NCBI RefSeq assembly: GCF_009711525.1
Contig: NZ_SMLV01000426.1
Coordinates: 1 to 50,347, forward strand
DNA length: 50,347 nucleotides
Source of the DNA: Fulvivirga lutimaris
Lineage (GTDB): Bacteria; Bacteroidota; Bacteroidia; Cytophagales; Cyclobacteriaceae
Direction: 5' to 3'
How positions within the stretch are numbered: the first letter of the stretch is position 1; each line of letters starts with the position of its first letter. The notes below the pieces were generated by a model, which searched no databases, was not told the origin of the DNA, and was given only the letters and a program-made list of their open reading frames with translations. Below are positions 31,847 to 38,955 of the stretch, one piece after another. Both the position numbers and the translations under genes were made by a program.

Positions 31847-34057
31847 ATTTAACCAATAGGTAATCTTAAAAACCAGTGCTCTATTCTTCTTAATAAAGCT
31901 TGTTTCTCCAAACTGATCTTCAGTGCCATAATTGTCAGTATACACTAAGAATATATCTGAAACCGGTTTAAATCGCCATTGTAGCCTTGCATTGATATTA
32001 ACATTCTCAATCTGGCTGTTGTATTGCACGAATGTCGTAAGGAAGAGCTTCTTAGTCATGGTAAGATCAAACCTGGGTCCTATTAAAAACAGATCAGCAC
32101 TATTATAGGGAGCGGGAAGCTCAATCTTATTATAGTTTACAGTTAATGCTAAGGCTCCATAAGGCTGAAATCTCATATTAATATCGCTTCTTAAATTATA
32201 CCGACTCCCGTTAAAGTATTCACCTATGTAACCTCCCAGGGAATAGCCTATTTTCCTTCTAAAATCAGATTGATAATTGAACTCAAATGAATTGTAGGTA
32301 TAATCAGTACCCGCTGCTAATTCTATTCCTTCTGTACGTGTTGGATCAAATGGTTCAAACAAAAATGTATAGCGTTGATTTACAGACAGTTGAATACTTC
32401 CTGTATTTTGAAGTTGGATGTTATAGTTAGTGGAGTATCTGTGATCGGTTTTTTTACCTTGTTTCCAAAAGTATTCTGCATCTGCTGTTATACTATGCTG
32501 ATTAATCCAACTTGATTTTGGGAAAAAGTTATGGCCAATTTCAGGGTTAATTCTAAAAAAATCATTCCTAGGTGCGTAACCCACATGGGCGTCATACTCA
32601 TCACCAACTAAAACCTGAGCATAGCTAAATGTCCAGGTTTTTGAATTATAAAGGATATAGGCAGCATGAGAAAAATTACCATCACCCCCATCTTGATCAA
32701 ACTCCCGATGATAGAAAATCTTGCCCGTCCACTTATTATCCATCGATGCAAGGTTATAATCTATACCCAACACCCTTGAGTAGTTATTCTTATCTATAGA
32801 AAATTCACCTGTGCTATCTTCTACCACCTGACGGTTTACAAATATTGCTCCAATGTTAGACCTACCAAAAACCTTTCTTTGCAAGGCTGCCACCGTGTAA
32901 TTCGTACTTGGCAAGTTGATATCCTCTTCTTTTGCAGCCTGCATGTTCAAAACGCCAATACGCCAATTATTATCTAGTTTGCCACTCAGTCTGGCGCCAA
33001 AATGGATTTTGTTTTGGATATTTTGACCTGTGGAAGTGTCGATGGCTACTCCTATCCTTCTTGAGAAAAATGGTCGTGACAGTGGGTGTCCAAATTCAGC
33101 AAAGAGATCAGCATTTTCTAAAAAGAACTGCCGTTTTTCCGGGAAGAAAATCTCAAATCGATCTAAGTTTGTCACCTGCTGATCTACCTCCACCTGAGAG
33201 AAATCAGGGTTGATGGTTAGGTCCAGATTCAGAGAGGGGCCAATACCAATCTTGGCATCACCGCCAACAGACACATTGCTCTGCGCTTCGTTTTGTTCAG
33301 GATCATCAAAGTCCCTATTAATGCCGCTGGCTACGTATGGTATCAACACTACATTGGTAGATGGCTTTTTTAGTGGTTTGTCAAAAACCAATCGATTCAT
33401 AAATGCCAAAGAAAAAATTCTGAAATTCTGCGGTGTGGCGGCTGACACTGATCGTTCACCCGTTTCACTATCCACCCTGTAAAATTTAATATTCCACTTA
33501 CTTGCATCCTTTTTATATCGTAAGCTTTTAAAAGGAATGGCTCCTTCTGCTATCCAATAACCTTCATATTGTTTGGCCTCTACCTTCCACTTATTATCCC
33601 ATGATAAGTCCAGATCGTCACCTCTGGTTCCACCGTTAGAAAGTAAACCTTCCCGCTGCACTCCAAAAGGGTTTACACCAAACTGAAAGGCATTGGTATT
33701 ATCTAAGAATGTATCAATGGTAAAGACAAGGGCGTCATTAGCAGCTCCTCTGAAATCCCTTCTTAAAGATGGAGTCACGTAAGTCCTGTCCTTTTTTTGT
33801 GCATACATTTTACCGGAGAAGTAAATATACTGATCATCATAAGTAATCCTTACTTCCGTTTGCGACTCAGCTTTCAAAGAATCGGTAGGGAACTGCTGCA
33901 TAAAATTGGTAAGCACCTGAGCTTGCTGCCAGTCAGCTTCATCCAAAACCCCATCAAGCACAATCTTTTGAGTGCTCTTTTTTACAAAGTAGCCGCCATC
34001 TTGAGCTTTTACTTGTCCGAAGCTTATAATAAAGAGGAGAAAAGCAATTCTATACAC
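31841..34057 (-). CDS. DUF5916 outer membrane protein with CBM9-like domain
   Basis: This is an exported protein of about 739 residues. An N-terminal carbohydrate-binding CBM9-like beta-sandwich is visible from KIVLDGVLDEADWQQAQ and TEVRITYDDQYIYFSGK. A long C-terminal region of DUF5916 type follows, probably a beta-barrel ending in VFKITYWLNL. Start: there is no ATG. The frame opens at TTG 34114, but GTG at 34057 directly begins a normal signal peptide (VYRIAFLLFIISFGQVKA), so I favour GTG. Family members are outer-membrane proteins of unknown function in Bacteroidota, possibly linked to glycan or hydrocarbon use. Divergent from the second ECF operon. Confidence 0.85.
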   Translation of the reverse strand: MYRIAFLLFIISFGQVKAQDGGYFVKKSTQKIVLDGVLDEADWQQAQVLTNFMQQFPTDSLKAESQTEVRITYDDQYIYFSGKMYAQKKDRTYVTPSLRRDFRGAANDALVFTIDTFLDNTNAFQFGVNPFGVQREGLLSNGGTRGDDLDLSWDNKWKVEAKQYEGYWIAEGAIPFKSLRYKKDASKWNIKFYRVDSETGERSVSAATPQNFRIFSLAFMNRLVFDKPLKKPSTNVVLIPYVASGINRDFDDPEQNEAQSNVSVGGDAKIGIGPSLNLDLTINPDFSQVEVDQQVTNLDRFEIFFPEKRQFFLENADLFAEFGHPLSRPFFSRRIGVAIDTSTGQNIQNKIHFGARLSGKLDNNWRIGVLNMQAAKEEDINLPSTNYTVAALQRKVFGRSNIGAIFVNRQVVEDSTGEFSIDKNNYSRVLGIDYNLASMDNKWTGKIFYHREFDQDGGDGNFSHAAYILYNSKTWTFSYAQVLVGDEYDAHVGYAPRNDFFRINPEIGHNFFPKSSWINQHSITADAEYFWKQGKKTDHRYSTNYNIQLQNTGSIQLSVNQRYTFLFEPFDPTRTEGIELAAGTDYTYNSFEFNYQSDFRRKIGYSLGGYIGEYFNGSRYNLRSDINMRFQPYGALALTVNYNKIELPAPYNSADLFLIGPRFDLTMTKKLFLTTFVQYNSQIENVNINARLQWRFKPVSDIFLVYTDNYGTEDQFGETSFIKKNRALVFKITYWLNL

Positions 34058-34115
34058 GAAAACAAAAATAACCCAATATGGGTGACTGCTCGTGAATATT
34101 TTACCAATGGTCAAT

Positions 34116-34130
34116 TGGTTATATAAACCA
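34116..34130. promoter_or_regulatory. Inverted repeat TGGTT-N5-AACCA
   Basis: Five-bp perfect arms with spacer ATATA lie in the region between the DUF5916 start and the ECF sigma gene. It may be an operator for one of these divergent transcripts. It is short and AT-rich, so chance is possible. Confidence 0.25.
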
Positions 34131-34186
34131 TTTACCTCTCAAACCAACAAATAGTAACTGACGGAAAAAATATTTAAATTATCAGT

Positions 34187-34205
34187 GTAACCATTTTGGG
34201 GTTAC
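34187..34205. promoter_or_regulatory. Inverted repeat GTAACC-N8-GGTTAC upstream of the second ECF sigma gene
   Basis: Perfect six-bp arms (34187-34192 and 34200-34205, spacer of 7) lie 36 nt upstream of the TTG at 34241. The left half contains GTAAC, the -35 core seen before the first ECF gene, but no CGTC is found 16 nt downstream. It may be part of an ECF promoter variant or an operator. Confidence 0.35.
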
Positions 34206-34240
34206 GCAGTTTCCCCTTCGAACCCAGAATAAAAAAAGTA

Positions 34241-34786
34241 TTGGAAAGTATTGGCGACAATGCCTTAATGTTGAAAGTCAAGACAGGTGAATTAGACCAT
34301 TTGGGCTTGTTATACGAACGCTACAAGCGGCCACTATTTGGCTATTTCTATCATATGAATAATGATAAGATGCTAGCGGAAGATTTAGTGCAGGCGGTAT
34401 TTATGAGAGTGATTAAGTATAAACACAGCTTTAGAGGTGACGGTAAATTTAAAACCTGGGTGTTTCATATTGCACGCAATGTGAATACTGACCACCATAA
34501 GAAGCATAAAAATTATACCGATGATATTGAAGACGAGCATAATGAGCTTCCCGAAATGGAAACGGGAATACATGCTAAAGAAGAGCAGCTCACACAAATG
34601 GAAAGAGCATTGACAATGCTTGATAAGGATAAAAGGGAATTACTAACCCTTAGCAAATTGAAGAGCATGAAGTACAGGGAAATAGGTGAACTCTATGACA
34701 GCACCGAAAGTGCGATCAAGGTGAAAGTATTCAGAGCCATGCAGGCGCTAAAAAAACAGTACGAGGCATTAGAAATGACAGAATAA
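34241..34786 (+). CDS. ECF RNA polymerase sigma factor
   Basis: This ECF sigma factor is of about 181 residues. Region 2: LGLLYERYKRPLFGYFYHM, AEDLVQAVFMRVIKY and FKTWVFHIARNVNTD. A linker DDIEDEHNELPEMETG follows. Region 4: LDKDKRELLTLSKLKSMKYR and EIGELYDSTESAIKVKVFRAM. Start: the frame opens at TTG 34196, and the first ATG is 34268, inside the conserved ALMLKVKTG segment that normally has a few residues before it. TTG at 34241, giving MESIGDNALMLKVKTG, fits the family best. Its stop overlaps the start of the next gene by one base (TAATG). It probably controls the following exported-protein genes. The normal full-length regions make it functional. Confidence 0.85.
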   Translation: MESIGDNALMLKVKTGELDHLGLLYERYKRPLFGYFYHMNNDKMLAEDLVQAVFMRVIKYKHSFRGDGKFKTWVFHIARNVNTDHHKKHKNYTDDIEDEHNELPEMETGIHAKEEQLTQMERALTMLDKDKRELLTLSKLKSMKYREIGELYDSTESAIKVKVFRAMQALKKQYEALEMTE

Positions 34787-35562
34787 TGGAAAATCAGGAT
34801 ATAAAAATATTGATCGAAAAGTTCAACTCAGGCAGGCTGAGTGATAAGGAAGAACTGGCTTTGGAAGAAATGATTGCTACCGGAGAATTGAGCCTTGATG
34901 AGCTGCATTTTAATCAAAACCTTGAGGCTATTCCTACTCCGGAACCCGGTAAAAAAATGGATGAAGGGTTTTACAGCATGTTGGCTGATGAAAAATCGAA
35001 AATCAATGCTAAACCTACTTTGTCTATTATCGAGTGGTGGAACAGCATTCGCCAGAGTCAATGGCAGTGGGCTTATAGTTTTGTAATTCTAGCTATCGGA
35101 CTAATAGCTGGTTATTTAATTAACAAACCATCATCAAACAACATAAGCACTTTAACTGCTGAAGTGCAGGAGATGAAAGAAATGATGATGCTCTCCATGT
35201 TGGAGAAGCAATCTACGACCGAGCGGTTAAAGGCGGTAAGCCTAACCTCTGACATGCCAGATACCAGTGATAAAGTGGCTGCCGCGCTAATTAATACACT
35301 AAGAACAGATGAGAATAACAATGTGCGCATGGCGGCTATTGAGGCATTGGCTAAATACACCAATATGCCGACTGTGAGGAAGGAGATCATTGCTTCGATC
35401 CAATATCAGGACTCACCTTTAGTGCAGCTGGCTTTAGCAGAACTGATGGTGGCTATGGAAGCCAAAGAAGCACCAGATGCCTTTAGAGAATTGTGGGAAG
35501 AAGACAATACGCCAAAGGAAGTTCAGGAGGCGATAAAAACTAAAATGCAACAATTGATTTAA
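34786..35562 (+). CDS. Membrane anti-sigma factor with HEAT repeats
   Basis: This 258-residue single-pass protein has an N-terminal cytoplasmic part (1-95) with the anti-sigma-like pattern IKILIEKFNSGRLSDKEELA. A membrane helix follows near 96-113 (YSFVILAIGLIAGYLI), then a coiled-coil-like stretch (TLTAEVQEMKEMMMLSMLEK) and HEAT-type helical repeats in the periplasm (about 165-255, for example NVRMAAIEALAKY and SPLVQLALAELM). Its ATG overlaps the sigma stop, so the two are co-translated. The likely job is to hold the ECF factor and release it when the HEAT domain senses a signal (inference). The two genes downstream encode exported DUF4097-like proteins. Confidence 0.8.
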   Translation: MENQDIKILIEKFNSGRLSDKEELALEEMIATGELSLDELHFNQNLEAIPTPEPGKKMDEGFYSMLADEKSKINAKPTLSIIEWWNSIRQSQWQWAYSFVILAIGLIAGYLINKPSSNNISTLTAEVQEMKEMMMLSMLEKQSTTERLKAVSLTSDMPDTSDKVAAALINTLRTDENNNVRMAAIEALAKYTNMPTVRKEIIASIQYQDSPLVQLALAELMVAMEAKEAPDAFRELWEEDNTPKEVQEAIKTKMQQLI

Positions 35563-35584
35563 AACAATAACAACTCAAAATAAA

Positions 35585-36472
35585 ATGAAAACAATAACAA
35601 CACTCAGTATTATGTTAGCTTCGGCCTGCGGTCTTCAGGCCCAGCAACACACCGAAACGGTAAAAAAGGAGTTAAAATTTGAAAAACCCAGCAGCACCAA
35701 TGTGCTTTATATCGCCAATATCAATGGGGATATAGAAGTAGAAGGTTATGATGGAGCTACTATTCAAATTGAAGCTTACAAAAAGATTGTAGCTAAATCT
35801 GATGCCCGTTTAGAAGAAGGAAGAAAAGCAGTTCAGGTAAGTATGATTGAATTGATGGACACACTTATCGTTTACGGTTCTCAGCCGTGCTGCCCATTTA
35901 CCCAAGCTTTTGACAGAAGCCAGAGCAAAGGTGGGTGGGACTACCACTGGTCAAGACAGAATGACGGTTGCAGAGAAAATTTCAAGTACAAAATTGACTA
36001 TAAAGTCAAAGTGCCGAAAAATACCAGCCTGATGGTTTCTACAATCAATGATGGTGACATCATAGTGGGCAATGTTTCCGGAGAGGTAAAAGCTTGGAAC
36101 GTTAACGGCTCCATTGCTTTGAATAAAGTGGCCGATGCTACTTATGCCAATACCATCAATGGCGATGTGACTTTAAACTTTACCAATAACCCTAAGAAGG
36201 ATGGTCGCTTCTATAGTCTCAATGGTGACATCAATGCCAACTATCTACCAGGGCTGTCTGCAGATATGAGCTTTAAAAGCTTCAATGGTGAGTTCTACAC
36301 TAATGTGCAGTCGCTAGAGCAGATGCCTTCACAGCTAAAAATGGAGAAAGCCAGTAAAGGTAAAGGCATTGCCTATAAGCTGGATGGAAAAACTATGATG
36401 CGGGTGCGCAATGGCGGTATCTACCTCGATTTTGAAACCTTTAACGGGGATGTTTATGTCAAAGAAAATTAA
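35585..36472 (+). CDS. DUF4097-like exported beta-helix protein (first copy)
   Basis: This 295-residue protein has signal peptide MKTITTLSIMLASACGLQAQ. The mature region has repeating strands of the type N-G-D-I/V, e.g. IANINGDIEVEGYD, TINDGDIIVGN, VSGEVKAWNVNGSIALN, ANTINGDVTLNF, SLNGDINANY and FNGDVYVKEN, which builds a beta-solenoid as in the DUF4097/DUF2807 fold. Unlike its paralogue it carries a Cys-rich insert (SQPCCPFTQ and a later Cys, about residues 98-137) that may form disulfides in the periplasm. It starts 22 bases after the anti-sigma gene and is probably co-expressed with it. The family role is unknown. Confidence 0.8.
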   Translation: MKTITTLSIMLASACGLQAQQHTETVKKELKFEKPSSTNVLYIANINGDIEVEGYDGATIQIEAYKKIVAKSDARLEEGRKAVQVSMIELMDTLIVYGSQPCCPFTQAFDRSQSKGGWDYHWSRQNDGCRENFKYKIDYKVKVPKNTSLMVSTINDGDIIVGNVSGEVKAWNVNGSIALNKVADATYANTINGDVTLNFTNNPKKDGRFYSLNGDINANYLPGLSADMSFKSFNGEFYTNVQSLEQMPSQLKMEKASKGKGIAYKLDGKTMMRVRNGGIYLDFETFNGDVYVKEN

Positions 36473-36590
36473 TTGTATGGAGGCCATACAGCCAATAATT
36501 GAGAATAGACTATCGCTACCTGAAAACAGGTATCAAATCTCAAAATCTGTAATTACTAAAAAGCATTTAATAACGAATAAAAATAGAAGG

Positions 36591-37403
36591 ATGAAAAATA
36601 TAAAATCAATAGCATTAACAGCAATAGTGCTACTATCAAGTGTGGTTGGATTTGCTCAGGACAAAGGAGAAATAGTTATTCCGTTATCTAACCCCGGTGC
36701 TGCATGCAGCCTGAAGGTGGATGTTAAAAGAGGCTCTATCTCCGTGCAGGGCACCGACAGAAAAGATGTGCTGGTAAAATACGAAGCCATGGAGTCTAAA
36801 GAGAAATCTAAAAGCAACAGCTCTAAAAACGGTTTACAAAAAATCTCCAGTGGCTCATTAGACCTTGAAGCACGTGAAAGCAACAATCAGGTAATTGTAG
36901 ATTCAGATTCCTGGAATAAAGGTTTGAACCTTACCATTGAAGTGCCTAAGAACATTAATCTGAACCTTGATACTTATAATGGTGGAGACATTTATGTAAA
37001 CAACATTACTGGCGAGGTGATTTTAGAAAACTACAATGGCGAGATTTCCGCTAAAGGCATCTCTGGCTCAGTATCCGCAGACACTTACAATGGTGAAATC
37101 ACCATAGAGCTTTTAAAAGTAACTCCTGATACGCCTATGTCATTCCAGACTTATAATGGTGATGTGGACATCACCTTCCCGGCCAGCTTTAAGGGAGATT
37201 TAAAAATGAAGACCAATCAAGGTGAGATCTATTCAGGTTTTGAGATGAGCATGGTAAAGTCTGATCCGGTAAAGAAAAATGACAGCAAAACTGGCACCTA
37301 CAAGGTGTATCTTGACGACTGGGTGAGAGGCAAAATCAATGGTGGCGGACCGGAGATCACTATGAAAAACTACAATGGCGATATCTATCTAAGAAAACAA
37401 TAA
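36591..37403 (+). CDS. DUF4097-like exported beta-helix protein (second copy)
   Basis: This 270-residue protein has signal peptide MKNIKSIALTAIVLLSSVVGFAQ. The frame is open 60 codons further upstream, overlapping the preceding gene, but the ATG at 36591 directly begins a normal signal peptide preceded by AGAAGG, so I use that. Repeated strands around Y-N-G (LDTYNGGDIYVNN, ENYNGEISAKG, DTYNGEITIE, QTYNGDVDIT, KNYNGDIYLRK) outline a beta-solenoid like that of its upstream paralogue. It lacks the Cys-rich insert. It is the last gene of the second ECF module and is followed by a strong terminator. Probable location: periplasm or cell surface. Function unknown. Confidence 0.82.
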   Translation: MKNIKSIALTAIVLLSSVVGFAQDKGEIVIPLSNPGAACSLKVDVKRGSISVQGTDRKDVLVKYEAMESKEKSKSNSSKNGLQKISSGSLDLEARESNNQVIVDSDSWNKGLNLTIEVPKNINLNLDTYNGGDIYVNNITGEVILENYNGEISAKGISGSVSADTYNGEITIELLKVTPDTPMSFQTYNGDVDITFPASFKGDLKMKTNQGEIYSGFEMSMVKSDPVKKNDSKTGTYKVYLDDWVRGKINGGGPEITMKNYNGDIYLRKQ

Positions 37404-37423
37404 GGTATTTTAATCAGAATAGG

Positions 37424-37455
37424 AAAACCACCCCGCATGTCGGGGTGGTTTTTTT
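37424..37455 (+). terminator. Rho-independent terminator of the second ECF module
   Basis: A GC-rich stem AAAACCACCCCG / CGGGGTGGTTTT with a 5-nt loop (37436-37440) is followed by further T residues. It lies 20 nt after the last DUF4097-like stop. Confidence 0.92.
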
Positions 37456-37656
37456 AATAAGCTGTCATTCACAGGCCAGCTTAGATTGACGGAGTAAAAT
37501 ATATAATATTTACCTTCATATTACTTTTGAAAACAATTAAGACCAATGTAAAATAATTTATATTATATATTCATAAAAAACATAATGGATATAACATAGC
37601 TTTTTTTATCATGATGTTACCGTCAAGTTGAAGGCAATATTTTCTTGAATTATAAA

Positions 37657-38814
37657 ATGAATGAAATAGAATATTTATACAATTTTTTCACTTTTTTATT
37701 AACACTGCTGTTTTCGCTGTATCTGTTTTTCAATAAAACAAAGGAGCGTTCAAGTAATATCTACATCGGCTATTTTATTTTCTATATGGGCTTAGAAAGC
37801 CTTGATTCACTTTTGGTTCAGTCGTCATTTTATCTTGATAACCCAAATTTATATTTATTAATCCCTTGCCTTGGATTGTTATTGTATCCTGTCATTTACT
37901 ATTATATCAAGACTACTGCCTTCAAAGGAATTAAGCTAAAATGGCTGGATTTGATTCATTTCACTCCCTTCTTGGTGATTTTGGCAGTTCTCCTTTTTGA
38001 ATATTATTTACAATCTACAGAAGCCAAAGTGGAAATAATGACTAATCGTGGTGATATGCCCTGGTTTATTAGTATGATTTATTATGTATTGAGAATTCAA
38101 GGATTGATATACATGATCCTATCTATCAAAATAATTTTAAGATTTAGAGCTATAGTAAGAGAAAATTACTCAACAAAAAATAAGAGGGATTATAAGTGGT
38201 TGTTACAACTTACCATCGTATTTGTTTACTACGCACTATCTACATTGGTTTTTAATATTAATCGTTTTGGTCTCCATCTCCTCTCCAATGAAGTAGTTTT
38301 TTATATCTCAGCATCAGTCTCGCTTATATTTCTTATTTGGATTATATATAAGGCATTGTCACAGCCATATATTTTTAATGGTGTTGATGTCAATATTAAA
38401 TTGCTTAAAGAATACCTTGCTGAAAGGGAGGAAAGCAAAGAGTTACCAATGCGAGCAGAAGATAATACTCAAAACCTGGCCATAAAATCAAAACTGGAGG
38501 CATATATGGACACGCATGAAGTTTACCAGAATCCATCCTTGACAATATTTGAACTTTCGAAAGGAATTGGTTTATCAAGCTCAGAATTGTCACACTTCTT
38601 GAATAAATATATGGGCAAGAATTTCTTCGAATTTACTAATGAATACCGCATTGAAAGGGCAAAAAAAATGCTAAAAGATACTGAGAATAGGCAATTGACT
38701 ATTCTGGAAATACTATATTCCGTAGGTTTTAATTCAAAATCTTCTTTTAATACAGCTTTTAAAAAGTATGTAGGCAAAACTCCAACTGAGTACCGTAATG
38801 AGTATGTAAAATAG
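37657..38814 (+). CDS. Membrane-bound AraC-type regulator
   Basis: This 385-residue protein has an N-terminal sensory region of seven hydrophobic helices (about 8-26, 35-55, 65-83, 95-115, 130-155, 180-200, 210-232) and a C-terminal AraC-type DNA-binding domain. The first HTH lies in LTIFELSKGIGLSSSELSHF and the second in the conserved block TILEILYSVGFNSKSSFNTAFKK with the final VGKTPTEYR. Such membrane-anchored AraC regulators are frequent in Bacteroidota and probably sense a small molecule at the membrane. I start at ATG 37657; a TTG lies four codons earlier. The next gene on the same strand encodes an M1-type peptidase that it may control, although a terminator separates them. Confidence 0.88.
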   Translation: MNEIEYLYNFFTFLLTLLFSLYLFFNKTKERSSNIYIGYFIFYMGLESLDSLLVQSSFYLDNPNLYLLIPCLGLLLYPVIYYYIKTTAFKGIKLKWLDLIHFTPFLVILAVLLFEYYLQSTEAKVEIMTNRGDMPWFISMIYYVLRIQGLIYMILSIKIILRFRAIVRENYSTKNKRDYKWLLQLTIVFVYYALSTLVFNINRFGLHLLSNEVVFYISASVSLIFLIWIIYKALSQPYIFNGVDVNIKLLKEYLAEREESKELPMRAEDNTQNLAIKSKLEAYMDTHEVYQNPSLTIFELSKGIGLSSSELSHFLNKYMGKNFFEFTNEYRIERAKKMLKDTENRQLTILEILYSVGFNSKSSFNTAFKKYVGKTPTEYRNEYVK

Positions 38815-38845
38815 ACAGTTACAGAAAAGTCGAACGTAGCATTAT

Positions 38846-38891
38846 AAAAAGTCGAACCCATTTTATCTAAAAATAATGGTTCGACTTTTTT
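38846..38891 (+). terminator. Rho-independent terminator after the AraC-type gene
   Basis: A long stem AAAAAGTCGAACC / GGTTCGACTTTTTT (38846-38858 and 38878-38891) encloses an AT-rich loop, with a T-run at the end. AAGTCGAAC also occurs once more just upstream at about 38828, inside the same gap. Confidence 0.85.
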
Positions 38892-38955
38892 ATTAGGTCG
38901 ACTGGCAATTGACCTTGAGTGATATTTGAACCCTCATTATCTAAACTCAAATACC

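Noticed and set aside
34058-34114. TTG-initiated longer form of the DUF5916 protein
   Set aside because: It would put a hydrophobic stretch before the signal peptide; the GTG at 34057 gives a normal one. A TTG start remains possible.
36411-36590. 60-codon N-terminal extension of the second DUF4097-like protein
   Set aside because: It overlaps the end of the previous gene in another frame and would bury the clear signal peptide that begins at 36591.
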